A stretch of DNA of 64,000 nt from Oribacterium sp. KHPX15 (GTDB lineage: Bacteria > Bacillota > Clostridia > Lachnospirales > Lachnospiraceae), in contig NZ_FNRG01000003.1 of the NCBI RefSeq assembly GCF_900107835.1, positions 186,001 through 250,000 of the forward strand. The letters are read 5' to 3'. Position numbers and translations under genes: made by a program. Positions 49,538-58,135 of the stretch are shown one piece after another (within the stretch, counting starts at the first letter, position 1; each line of letters begins with the position of its first letter). Below the pieces are notes generated by a model. That model worked only from the letters and a program-made list of their open reading frames with translations, made no database searches and was not told where the DNA came from.

Positions 49538-52500
49538 ATGAAAAACTTTAATCATAGAAATGATCATGTAAAGGTGCGTACAACAGCTAAAAGAAGCTGC
49601 ACATCTTTCGTATTAGCTGCCACAATTCTGTCTACAGTCGGTACTTCGATCGTACCTATGACAACATTGGCAGCTGCAAACAATCAAAGCGCCGAAGCAG
49701 CGGCTGCTGCAAATTCAGCTTATGAAGTTAAAAATTCTCAGGCTTTAACGGGTTCTGTTTCAAATCCGCAAAAACTCAAAAACCTTTTCAATCCTTTCTT
49801 TTATGCACTTCAGTATCCGGATGCCATGACTGAAGCAGGCACTGACCCGGAAGCTTTATATCAGCACTTCCTGACCAAGGGCCTCTCCAGGGGATACTTA
49901 TGTAATTCATACTTTGATATCAAAAGATACCGTGATGATCATCCTGAACTGGAAACTTATCTTGGTGATGACTGGGATATGTGGGTTGCATACTTTTTTA
50001 TGGGTAATGAAGCTCCTTCCGGACTTAAGGATATTTTTGATGCAACATTTTATGCCGAAACTTATCCGGATGCTGTAAAACTGTGCGGCACTGACCCGGA
50101 TGCCCTTTATGAACACTTTGTAAACTCAGGGATTTTAAACGGGTATCAATGTAATCCGTATTTTAATATCTATAAGTATCGTGCCGCACACTCAAACTTG
50201 ACAAAAATCTATGGAAATGACTGGAACAACTGGCTCAGGGATTTTTATGTAACCGGTTTAGCAGGTGGGGGGAAAACTGATTATCTCAGAAATACTCAGT
50301 CTGATGATTTTTCAGAAGAGGATGAGAACTCCGATTCTTCAGTAATGGATGACAGCACTGATTCTTCAGTAGGAGATGACAGGTCAGATGTTTCAGTCCG
50401 GAGCATTCCCGATAGTAACAGTGTTACTGACGGAAACGGTAATATCCTTGTTCCAGTATCTGAGATAGGTGAATATCTCACTCTCGAAGAACTTAAAGAA
50501 ATATGCGGAGACAATCTGGTACTTGTTGCAGACAGTGATGGGTTTGTCACCTTTGTAGGTGGTCATTTCACTGATATTACAGTTGCCAATGAAGATGATT
50601 CTGTAAAAGCGATCCAGTGTATGCTTGAACTTATCGGTCTTCCCGACAGTAAGATACTTAAGTTAAACAAAACTGTGGGAAATTCAAAAGGTGATACTTA
50701 TTATCAGTTTACAGGAGCAGATATAAACACAGGGTACAACAATCCTTACAGTAACATCAATTTGGGAGTTGATGATAAAGGCAAGGTGATCAGTTTAAGC
50801 AGTAACTGTGGCGCTAAGCTTGACAAAAACCTGGATTCTATAGCGAAAGTGAATCTTGACAGTATTTTGGAACGCACGAAAATGTCCGGTGAAACACTTG
50901 TCTCAACGGAATTTGAAACGGTATTCGATTCGACTGCCAATGCTTACTGCAAGGTCTTTTATGGAAAAGACGATACTACAGGTTATATATCAAAATATGT
51001 GATCCAGCCGGATAATGAAATATTTTATATAGGTACTTACTCTGATGTTCCTACCAAAGAAAACAATGTGTATGCTTTTGATTTTCTTTTCTCAGATGAT
51101 ATACAAACAGAAGAGCATACCTTTACTGATTATTTTGGAAATAATGTAAAACTAACAGTTGCATCTGTAGACGTGGATGGTGTGAGATATTCCTACTTAG
51201 TCGATAAAGAAAGAAAAATAGCTGCCAATTTAAAACCAGCCATTTCTTCTGTCAATTTGAAAAAGGGATTCACGTCGATAGATGATCAGATCAAATCACA
51301 TTTCGTACAAAGTTTCGTGACTGTTCAAAAGACCTATGACGAATATAAAAAGCTCGGATTTTTTGATAACCTGAAAAACATACCTTTCATCATAGGCTTT
51401 GACAATAATGATCAGGAAGATAACGCAAGCTGTGGCTTCAGAGGTGCATACTTCTCTATAACAGTAAATGATAATACAGGTAATGCTTCCTTTGATTCTC
51501 TTGCTCATGAGGTAGGGCATGGAGTACTTGATGTCCTGGCTCCTACATCCCAGTATCTTAGTGAGAAGTCTCTACATGAAGGATTTGCGGATATCAACGG
51601 AAACATTCTTGAGATGATACTATATCTTGCCGGAGATAAAGCAACCGGAACGGGAATCGATCTCGAAAAATGGAGTATAGAAGAAAGTGTTGGAAAAAAT
51701 CTCCGCTGCATGGGAGACCCGGAAAGTCTTGGTGATGTTTCAAAGGTTGGAGGACAGAATTATAGCGCAACCTATACTGATCATAACGATTGCCATGCCA
51801 AAGCAACTATCTATGGCAACATATGTTACAGGATGAATAAAGAATTAAATATCCCTCTTGAAGATCTCCTGAAGATCTGGTATGACGCAATGCCTAACAT
51901 CACTGCAACAACTTCATATAAAGACGTGAAGGGATACATCACCTACTCAACTATGCTTCATGGATATAATGATCTGGCTGATAAAGTTTCAAAAATATTT
52001 GACGATGCCAATGTTGATGGATTCAGTGATAACTGGTCAGATCTTAAACCTGCTGAAGGTTATATTACGGATGTTCCAGTGGTGGTAGATAACTTTGAGG
52101 ATATTTATGACAAATACTTTAAAGATACATCAAATAAAATAACATTCACTTATTCCAAAAATGATAAAGCACTTGCAAGTATAGATAAGTACGGGAATGT
52201 CGGTTCAGTTCTGAAAGACGGAGAAGAGCTCCCTGATTATGATCGGATACATATAAAATATAAAAACAATGATTATTCATTCTATATGTATCTCCCTGGA
52301 CCGGATACTCAGGGACGCATGGATGCGGATGATATCCTTTCTGCATTAAACAGTGAATACAAGGTTGATAATAACCTGAAGGGTTTCTACTATTTATGTT
52401 ACGAACTTGAGGGTAATGATGATGAGACGTTGAATGATTATTACATACGCCGGGTTGACAATGGAACGGAAAACTATGTTCCTGTTTATATTAATTTAAC

Positions 52501-53269
52501 GAAGAACTTACATTATAACATTCCACTGAAAGAAAACTCAAAATATGAAATATGTAAGCTGAACCAAGATAAAAAGATGCAATCATTCTTTGTTTTAGAC
52601 GTAAACGAAATAAAAGAAAGAGAAAATGAATATCCTGTTCTTTATCTGAAATCAGACACAAACAGTGAATTCGGAGTCAGTGTTTCATATAAGTATGAGA
52701 CTGATGACAACACACAAAATCAGAATCAGGGACAACAGACCGGGAATAATAACGGTAATAACGGCAAAAACGTATCCGATGAAGCTGCCAAAGTAGGCAG
52801 CTCCGATGAGGAGATCGATAACCTGATGGATGAAAATGCTGAGACCGCAGATGATAACGATCCTGTTGATCCTACCGCAGCGTTTGAGAGCGAAGATCCT
52901 ATGGAAGCTTCCAACCAGGACGATGATATATCATCTGTTGAAACTTCTGAAGAGGATCCGGATGCTGATGAACATAGCGGTGATTCTTCATCCGAGAACC
53001 TTCAGGGCGAGGTTTCTGAAGAGGATTCTGAAGCAGCTGCCGGACAGAACGAAGAGACTTCATCTGAAGATTCTCGGGAAGATGGATCTGATGAGGTATC
53101 AGATGTAGATGATGAGGAGAGTGAAGATACTTCTTCTGAAGATTCTCATGGAGAAGTTTCTGAAGAAGATTCAGAAGCTGATGCCGGGCAGAGCGAAGAA
53201 ACTCCTTCTGAAGAACCTAAGGGAGATACTTCTGACGAGATATCAGATATAGTAGAACAGAAGGATTAA
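49538..53269 (+). CDS. Large secreted M4-like metallopeptidase with tandem surface modules
   Basis: 1243 aa. N-terminal signal peptide (about 22-50). Two tandem modules of about 83 aa (residues 80-162 and 163-245; LKNLFNPFFYALQYPDA and LKDIFDATFYAETYPDA) like the surface repeats of Lachnospiraceae. A propeptide-like FTP/PepSY region (about 310-540) leads to the peptidase domain: HEVGH at 657-661, then LHEGFADINGN (Glu ligand) and DHNDCHAKATIYGNICYRMN (M4-like His region). The end is an acidic Glu/Ser/Asp tail (about 1090-1243) with a 38-residue repeat. It is a zinc peptidase of the thermolysin kind, probably cell-surface bound. No LPxTG is seen. Confidence 0.88.
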   Translation: MKNFNHRNDHVKVRTTAKRSCTSFVLAATILSTVGTSIVPMTTLAAANNQSAEAAAAANSAYEVKNSQALTGSVSNPQKLKNLFNPFFYALQYPDAMTEAGTDPEALYQHFLTKGLSRGYLCNSYFDIKRYRDDHPELETYLGDDWDMWVAYFFMGNEAPSGLKDIFDATFYAETYPDAVKLCGTDPDALYEHFVNSGILNGYQCNPYFNIYKYRAAHSNLTKIYGNDWNNWLRDFYVTGLAGGGKTDYLRNTQSDDFSEEDENSDSSVMDDSTDSSVGDDRSDVSVRSIPDSNSVTDGNGNILVPVSEIGEYLTLEELKEICGDNLVLVADSDGFVTFVGGHFTDITVANEDDSVKAIQCMLELIGLPDSKILKLNKTVGNSKGDTYYQFTGADINTGYNNPYSNINLGVDDKGKVISLSSNCGAKLDKNLDSIAKVNLDSILERTKMSGETLVSTEFETVFDSTANAYCKVFYGKDDTTGYISKYVIQPDNEIFYIGTYSDVPTKENNVYAFDFLFSDDIQTEEHTFTDYFGNNVKLTVASVDVDGVRYSYLVDKERKIAANLKPAISSVNLKKGFTSIDDQIKSHFVQSFVTVQKTYDEYKKLGFFDNLKNIPFIIGFDNNDQEDNASCGFRGAYFSITVNDNTGNASFDSLAHEVGHGVLDVLAPTSQYLSEKSLHEGFADINGNILEMILYLAGDKATGTGIDLEKWSIEESVGKNLRCMGDPESLGDVSKVGGQNYSATYTDHNDCHAKATIYGNICYRMNKELNIPLEDLLKIWYDAMPNITATTSYKDVKGYITYSTMLHGYNDLADKVSKIFDDANVDGFSDNWSDLKPAEGYITDVPVVVDNFEDIYDKYFKDTSNKITFTYSKNDKALASIDKYGNVGSVLKDGEELPDYDRIHIKYKNNDYSFYMYLPGPDTQGRMDADDILSALNSEYKVDNNLKGFYYLCYELEGNDDETLNDYYIRRVDNGTENYVPVYINLTKNLHYNIPLKENSKYEICKLNQDKKMQSFFVLDVNEIKERENEYPVLYLKSDTNSEFGVSVSYKYETDDNTQNQNQGQQTGNNNGNNGKNVSDEAAKVGSSDEEIDNLMDENAETADDNDPVDPTAAFESEDPMEASNQDDDISSVETSEEDPDADEHSGDSSSENLQGEVSEEDSEAAAGQNEETSSEDSREDGSDEVSDVDDEESEDTSSEDSHGEVSEEDSEADAGQSEETPSEEPKGDTSDEISDIVEQKD

Positions 53270-53338
53270 ACTTACTACGGGGATCCTCAGGATGAGGTTA
53301 AAAAACATTAGACGATTTTTTAATATCGTAAATATTTA

Positions 53339-53397
53339 AGACGGGGTATAGATAATATCAGTGAACTTCGGGTTCCGATATTATCTATACCCCGTCT
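53339..53397. terminator. Very long bidirectional hairpin between convergent genes
   Basis: A perfect 21-bp inverted repeat (53339-53359 with 53377-53397) around a loop that itself holds GAAC-TTCGG-GTTC, a UUCG-type tip. It sits between the convergent peptidase and DUF3592 genes. Confidence 0.85.
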
Positions 53398-53409
53398 TAT
53401 CTGTTACAT

Positions 53410-53952
53410 TTACTTACAAAGAAGCTCTGGTATCAGCTGAAACCAGATTATGCCCATAATAATACATAGTATGCTTAGAAAAAACGGTCCTATACGGTGT
53501 ATATAGGCTGCATGATCATGATTTGAAATGAAAATATTGTAGGTGTTTCCAATTACATACTTTTTAGTAAAAGAAATATGGTCAACTGTGTAGGTTTCAC
53601 GATCTCCTTCAAGTTTAAAATTCAAAGAATAGTAAACGCTCCCTTTCGAAGAGTGGTGTTTATCAATGTTTACAAGCTTACCCTCGGTTTTAATATGATG
53701 CGTGATGATGGAGTAGGATTCGTATACTCCGTATCCTAAAGTGGCTCCACCCATCAGAAGTGTCAGAAGAGTTCCACCAAGTACCACATTCTTTGTAAAC
53801 ATTGAAAAAGACAAAGCTGCAAAAAATGTACCGATAGAAATATATAAAATCTTTTCTTTTGTATCGTAACCCTGTTGAAAGGGATAATAGAAGAAAAGTC
53901 CGCCCACCGCTCCGAACATAAGTGCAACAGCGTAAAAAATAATCAGCTCCAT
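53410..53952 (-). CDS. DUF3592-like membrane protein
   Basis: 180 aa. Helices at about 3-22, 36-52, 58-78 and 155-175, with an extracytoplasmic or cytoplasmic beta domain between the third and last (KTEGKLVNIDKHHSSKGSVYY, YVIGNTYNIFISNHDHA). This layout and the ending fit DUF3592. No function is known. Convergent with the peptidase gene. Confidence 0.65.
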   Translation of the reverse strand: MELIIFYAVALMFGAVGGLFFYYPFQQGYDTKEKILYISIGTFFAALSFSMFTKNVVLGGTLLTLLMGGATLGYGVYESYSIITHHIKTEGKLVNIDKHHSSKGSVYYSLNFKLEGDRETYTVDHISFTKKYVIGNTYNIFISNHDHAAYIHRIGPFFLSILCIIMGIIWFQLIPELLCK

Positions 53953-54181
53953 TAATTAGTAACCTCTGTTTCCAATTATAATGTGGTTAGATTATCACAT
54001 GTAACCGGACTCTGACAATCCTGAATCTGTAGGAACGTGAAGCTCGCATTGAAGTGCTTTGTTTTTTTGTTGAAACAGGTAGAATAAATATATTAAACAA
54101 ATTGAGGCGAAATATGAGAAAACATGTGCGAAGAATTTCCGGAGAAGAAAAAGAAGGTAAAGCAAGTTAGGAGGATACTGT

Positions 54182-54811
54182 ATGAAAACCAGGGAAGAGG
54201 CATTAGCATTTGGTCTGACATTTGAATCTACGTATCAGGAAGCTCCTTTTCACGATTCAAATTGGCAGCTGATCAGAGTTAATCCAAGTAAGAAGGCATT
54301 TTTGTGGACATATGAAAAGGATGGACATATTTGTCTTAATCTGAAGTGTGACCCTGAATGGCGCGATTTCTGGAGAAGTGTTTATAAGTCTGTAGTACCG
54401 GCATATCATCAAAACAAAGATCATTGGATTACTGTGATTTTGGATGGTTCTATCCCTGACGAAGAAATCAAAAGAATGATAGCAGAAAGCTATGAACTAG
54501 TAACAGACAGTCCAACCAAACGTATATATGAGGCTGTCAAAAGGATTCCAAATGGAAAAGTGGCAACTTACGCACAGGTAGCCGCCATGGCAGGGAATCC
54601 AAAGATGTGCCGGGCAGTAGGAAATGCTTTACACAAGAATCCGGATTTTGAGAACATTCCATGCTACAGAGTTGTAAACTCAAAAGGAGAGCTGGCCGGT
54701 GAATATGCTTTTGGTGGGGCATGGGCTCAGAAGGAACTCCTGGAAGCAGATGGGATAGAAGTTATTGATGGCAAAGTCGATCTGGCAAAATATGCGGTTA
54801 ATATAAGATAG
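54182..54811 (+). CDS. YjbR/MmcQ - O6-alkylguanine alkyltransferase-like fusion
   Basis: 209 aa. N-terminal YjbR/MmcQ-like part (1-115; MKTREEALAFGLTFESTYQEAPF, LNLKCDPEWRDFWR) fused to the DNA-binding half of an Ogt/MGMT domain (118-205; RIYEAVKRIPNGKVATYAQVA, CRAVGNALHKNP). The active-site segment reads IPCYRVVNSKG: Cys161 is kept but the next residue, His in nearly all MGMTs and ATLs (PCHR or PWHR), is Tyr162. It may repair or flag O6-alkylguanine. RBS AGGAGG 5 bases ahead. Alone on its strand, near a Y-family polymerase. Confidence 0.85.
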   Translation: MKTREEALAFGLTFESTYQEAPFHDSNWQLIRVNPSKKAFLWTYEKDGHICLNLKCDPEWRDFWRSVYKSVVPAYHQNKDHWITVILDGSIPDEEIKRMIAESYELVTDSPTKRIYEAVKRIPNGKVATYAQVAAMAGNPKMCRAVGNALHKNPDFENIPCYRVVNSKGELAGEYAFGGAWAQKELLEADGIEVIDGKVDLAKYAVNIR

Positions 54812-54864
54812 TTTTTACAAGGAATACGGAACTATTGTGACATCTGCAGGAAATAGGTTATGTG

Positions 54865-54967
54865 ATGAAATCAGTCAATATAAAAACAGGTAAGATGATG
54901 GTTACATTTGAAAATCATTTCTGCTGATGGATATCCTGAAGCAGTTTATGATCCTGAAGGCAGATAA
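54865..54967 (+). pseudogene. Frameshifted small frame upstream of the polymerase gene
   Basis: MKSVNIKTGKMMVTFENHFC ends at 54927, and the overlapping +1 frame continues ISADGYPEAVYDPEGR to a stop at 54967. The two pieces read as one small protein broken by a one-base shift. A DNA-repair-associated partner is possible; the identity is unknown. Confidence 0.35.
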
Positions 54968-54982
54968 GCTGGAAAGTTACAG

Positions 54983-56563
54983 GTGGTGGAATTGAGTAAT
55001 ACAATGAAAAACAGATGTTATATATGTATAGATCTTAAGTCGTTCTATGCTTCCGTGGAGTGTCATATGAGAGATCGTGATCCTCTCACGACGAATCTTG
55101 TGGTGGCTGATGTCAGCAGAACCGAAAAGACCATATGTCTTGCGGTTTCGCCATCTCTTAAGGCATATGGGATCTCAGGAAGAGCCAGACTTTTCCAGGT
55201 CGTTGAGAGGGTTAATGAGATCAATGCGGAACGTAAAAGAAAGCTTAAAGGTCATGATTTTTCAGGTGAATCCGATGATGCAAGGAAGCTTTCGGCAGAT
55301 CCCACACTGAAGCTTTGCTACATTGCCGCAAAGCCGCAGATGGCCAGATACATCGAGTACAGTACTCAGATTTACAACATTTACCTGAGATATGCATCTT
55401 CGGAGGACATACATGTTTATTCTATAGATGAGGTTTTCATCGATGCTACAGAATATCTCAAAACCTATGCGTCCACTCATGGAATAACTGAACCGGAGCC
55501 ACGCCGCATCGCAGAGATCATGGCCATGGACATGATACGGGATGTCTACACTGAAACACAGATAACCGCAACTGCAGGAATCGGAACCAACATGTATCTT
55601 GCAAAGATAGCCATGGATATAGTTGCGAAGCATGTCCCGCCCAACAAGGACGGAGTACGTATCGCAAACATTGACGAGATGAGCTATAGGAGGATTCTGT
55701 GGAATCACCGTCCGCTTACGGATTTCTGGAGAGTAGGTGTTGGCTATGCCAGAAAACTGGAGGCTATGGGACTCTATACCATGGGGGATATCGCCAGATG
55801 CTCCATCGATGATGAAGAACTTCTGTACAAAACATTTGGCATCAATGCTGAACTTTTGATCGATCATGCCTGGGGCTATGAGCCGTGTGGGATGAAGGAT
55901 GTGAAAAGCTATAAACCTGAGACAAACAGCATCAGTTCAGGCCAGGTGCTGCATTGCCCGTATGACTGTGAAAAGAGCAGACTTGTTCTGAAGGAGATGG
56001 CTGACCAGTTGTCTCTTGATCTTGTCAGTAAGCATCTGGTGACGAAGCAGCTTGTGATCACTGTGGGCTATGACATTGAGAATCTGTCAGATCCGGAAAT
56101 CAGAAAAAAATATAAAGGTCCGATGACGATCGATCATCTGGGCCGAAGAGTTCCTAAACATGCTCACGGTACCATAAATCTTTCTGAGTGGACTGCCTCA
56201 ACAAAACTTATCACCGAAGCGGCTGCAAAACTCTATGATGAGATCATAAATCCGGTGCTTTTGGTGAGGCGTTTCAATATAACTGCCACAATGATAAAGG
56301 AGGAAAAGGAAGCAGACACATCCGTAAGGTTTGGAGATCAGGTCGGAACCTGGGAACAGATGGACCTTTTTACTGATTATGAGAAGCTTGAAAGGGAAAG
56401 AGAAAAGGCGGCGATAGAGCGTAAAAAGGAGAAAAAACTTCAGGAAGCAGCACTGGCTTTAAAACAGAAATTCGGCAAGAATGCTGTTCTAAAAGGAATG
56501 AATCTTCAGGAAGGTGCAACCATGAAGGGAAGGAATGAGCAGATAGGAGGTCATAAGGCATAG
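54983..56563 (+). CDS. umuC: Y-family DNA polymerase (UmuC type)
   Basis: 526 aa. Error-prone lesion-bypass polymerase: CYICIDLKSFYASVEC (first acidic site), LFQVVERVNEIN, YSIDEVFIDATEYLKTY (catalytic DE pair), ATAGIGTNMYLAKIAMDI and DFWRVGVGYARKLEAMGLYT (helix-hairpin-helix), then the little-finger domain. The tail is charged coiled coil (EKLEREREKAAIERKKEKKL). Start is uncertain: GTG 54983, TTG 54992 (after GGTGG) or ATG 55004. A YolD-like gene follows, as usual in Firmicutes. Confidence 0.93.
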   Translation: MVELSNTMKNRCYICIDLKSFYASVECHMRDRDPLTTNLVVADVSRTEKTICLAVSPSLKAYGISGRARLFQVVERVNEINAERKRKLKGHDFSGESDDARKLSADPTLKLCYIAAKPQMARYIEYSTQIYNIYLRYASSEDIHVYSIDEVFIDATEYLKTYASTHGITEPEPRRIAEIMAMDMIRDVYTETQITATAGIGTNMYLAKIAMDIVAKHVPPNKDGVRIANIDEMSYRRILWNHRPLTDFWRVGVGYARKLEAMGLYTMGDIARCSIDDEELLYKTFGINAELLIDHAWGYEPCGMKDVKSYKPETNSISSGQVLHCPYDCEKSRLVLKEMADQLSLDLVSKHLVTKQLVITVGYDIENLSDPEIRKKYKGPMTIDHLGRRVPKHAHGTINLSEWTASTKLITEAAAKLYDEIINPVLLVRRFNITATMIKEEKEADTSVRFGDQVGTWEQMDLFTDYEKLEREREKAAIERKKEKKLQEAALALKQKFGKNAVLKGMNLQEGATMKGRNEQIGGHKA

Positions 56564-56680
56564 TTGTTTGTTTTGAATTTCAATGCATATTTTTTGAGGT
56601 TTTAGAGACAGCATTCCCGTCATGGCTTGCTTTGACAGTTCAACGGGGACTGAGTTACAGTATTTCTTTAGGAGATCAGT

Positions 56681-56929
56681 ATGAACAGTGAAAAACCGGA
56701 ATGGCACAATGTGCATGGCATAACACAGGAAGAGATGTACGGAAAACATGATGATGTCATGGCAAAGTACGGGGATATCATCGATATGCCGCATCATGTT
56801 TCAGATAAACATAAACCCATGTCCATATATAACAGAGCGGCTCAGTTTGCTCCCTTTGCAGCATTGACGGGATATGATGATGCCATCAGAAAAGCAGCGC
56901 GGCAGGAGGAAGAAAAGTTATATCAATAA
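56681..56929 (+). CDS. YolD-like protein
   Basis: 82 aa. YolD-like domain: DIIDMPHHVSDKHKPMSIYN then RAAQFAPFAALTGYDDAI. Such proteins accompany UmuC/UvrX polymerases and often belong to the SOS regulon. It is a little short for the family. RBS AGGAG about 8 bases ahead. Directly downstream of the Y-family polymerase. Confidence 0.75.
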   Translation: MNSEKPEWHNVHGITQEEMYGKHDDVMAKYGDIIDMPHHVSDKHKPMSIYNRAAQFAPFAALTGYDDAIRKAARQEEEKLYQ

Positions 56930-57006
56930 TGAACATAGGGTGAAAACACACTATAATGATATCTTTAACAATTCAGCAAGTGAACCAATGGGACGGGCCA
57001 AGTACG

Positions 57007-57035
57007 AATTGGAAACACTTGATGTGTTTCCAATT
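57007..57035 (+). promoter_or_regulatory. Perfect 12-bp inverted repeat over the -35 of the sensing operon
   Basis: AATTGGAAACAC (57007-57018), spacer TTGAT, GTGTTTCCAATT (57024-57035). The -35 TTGATG (57019-57024) lies at its centre, so a bound dimer would block or recruit RNA polymerase. Confidence 0.8.
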
Positions 57036-57049
57036 CTATATGCTATAAT
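57019..57049 (+). promoter_or_regulatory. Promoter of the binding protein/two-component operon
   Basis: TTGATG (57019-57024), 19-base spacer, extended -10 TGC-TATAAT (TATAAT at 57044-57049). The spacer is longer than ideal, compensated by a perfect extended -10. Confidence 0.55.
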
Positions 57050-57120
57050 AAATCGATTCGATAAATTCTTAACAAATGCATGATCTTTTATAACAATACT
57101 GTTTTGCGGAAGGAAAGAGT

Positions 57121-58134
57121 ATGTTTTATAACAAAAAAAGTACCGATGAAAGTGATTCATCAAGACATTATATACATATAATCCGTACCATAGAAGTATT
57201 TATGGTGGCTATCAGTGCCATACTGATCATAGGATATATATGTGTTAAACCGGATTTTTCTGCCGGTCAGAAAGAAAATGCCCGCCTTATCGGTGTCACT
57301 TATATGACTATGAACAATGAGTTCTATGGGATAGTAAATGAACAGATAAATCACAGGGTCGAAGCTCAGGGTGACAATATAGTTCTCAGAGATCCCGCGC
57401 TTAGTGTGGAACGGCAGATATCACAGATAGAAGAGATGCTTGATATGGGGATAGATGCACTTGTTGTTACTCCCGTGGATTCGTCAGCTCTTATAGATGT
57501 CATAAAAAAAGCAAAGGCTATGGGTGTAAAAATCATTGTAGTTGATACAGAACTGGAGGATCCCGGACTTTCGGACGTGACCATAAAGTCTGATAATTAT
57601 AATGCTGGAAAGTCTATAGGGCAGTACTACTGTTCCAATCACCCGGAGGGCTCAAGGGTTTTAGTGATGACACACAATGAGGCTATGTCGGGTAGGCAGC
57701 GAGTGCAGGGATTTCTGGATGCTGTCAGTCAAAATAAAAAAACATATCTTGTAGGTGAGATACCTTGTGAAGGGCAGTATGAAATAGCGCTTCCGGGGCT
57801 TGAGAAATTTATACAGTCCGGTAAAGAATTTGATGTTGTGTTCTGTCTGAATGATTTTGCGGCACTTGGGGCAGCAAGTGCTCTCGAAAAATATGGTATG
57901 CTTGACCGGGTTGAGCTTTATGGTGTCGATGCTTCACCTGATGCCAAGGCTCTCATCAATGAAGGCAAGATGCAGGCCTCTGCAGCCCAGTTTCCAACTC
58001 GCATAGGTATGGAGGCAGCTGACTCGCTGTATGCACTTCTTAATGGTGAAACCGTCCCGAGTGAGGTTGTAGTTCCGGTTCAGGTGGTCACCAGAACAAA
58101 TGTAGGTTCATTTACCATAGACAGGTGGCAGTAA
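57121..58134 (+). CDS. Membrane-anchored sugar-binding protein (Peripla_BP_4 type)
   Basis: 337 aa. An N-terminal TM (about 22-45) anchors an RbsB-like domain: ARLIGVTYMTMNNEFYGIVN, DMGIDALVVTPVDSSALIDV, GVKIIVVDTELEDPG, VLVMTHNEAMSGRQRVQGF, FDVVFCLNDFAALGA, RVELYGVDASPDAKALI. It should bind a sugar or related small molecule outside the membrane. No permease or ATPase is nearby; the next genes are a kinase and regulator, so it probably acts as the sensor input. AAGGAAAG ahead of ATG. One base separates its stop from the kinase start. Confidence 0.88.
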   Translation: MFYNKKSTDESDSSRHYIHIIRTIEVFMVAISAILIIGYICVKPDFSAGQKENARLIGVTYMTMNNEFYGIVNEQINHRVEAQGDNIVLRDPALSVERQISQIEEMLDMGIDALVVTPVDSSALIDVIKKAKAMGVKIIVVDTELEDPGLSDVTIKSDNYNAGKSIGQYYCSNHPEGSRVLVMTHNEAMSGRQRVQGFLDAVSQNKKTYLVGEIPCEGQYEIALPGLEKFIQSGKEFDVVFCLNDFAALGAASALEKYGMLDRVELYGVDASPDAKALINEGKMQASAAQFPTRIGMEAADSLYALLNGETVPSEVVVPVQVVTRTNVGSFTIDRWQ

Positions 58135-58135
58135 G

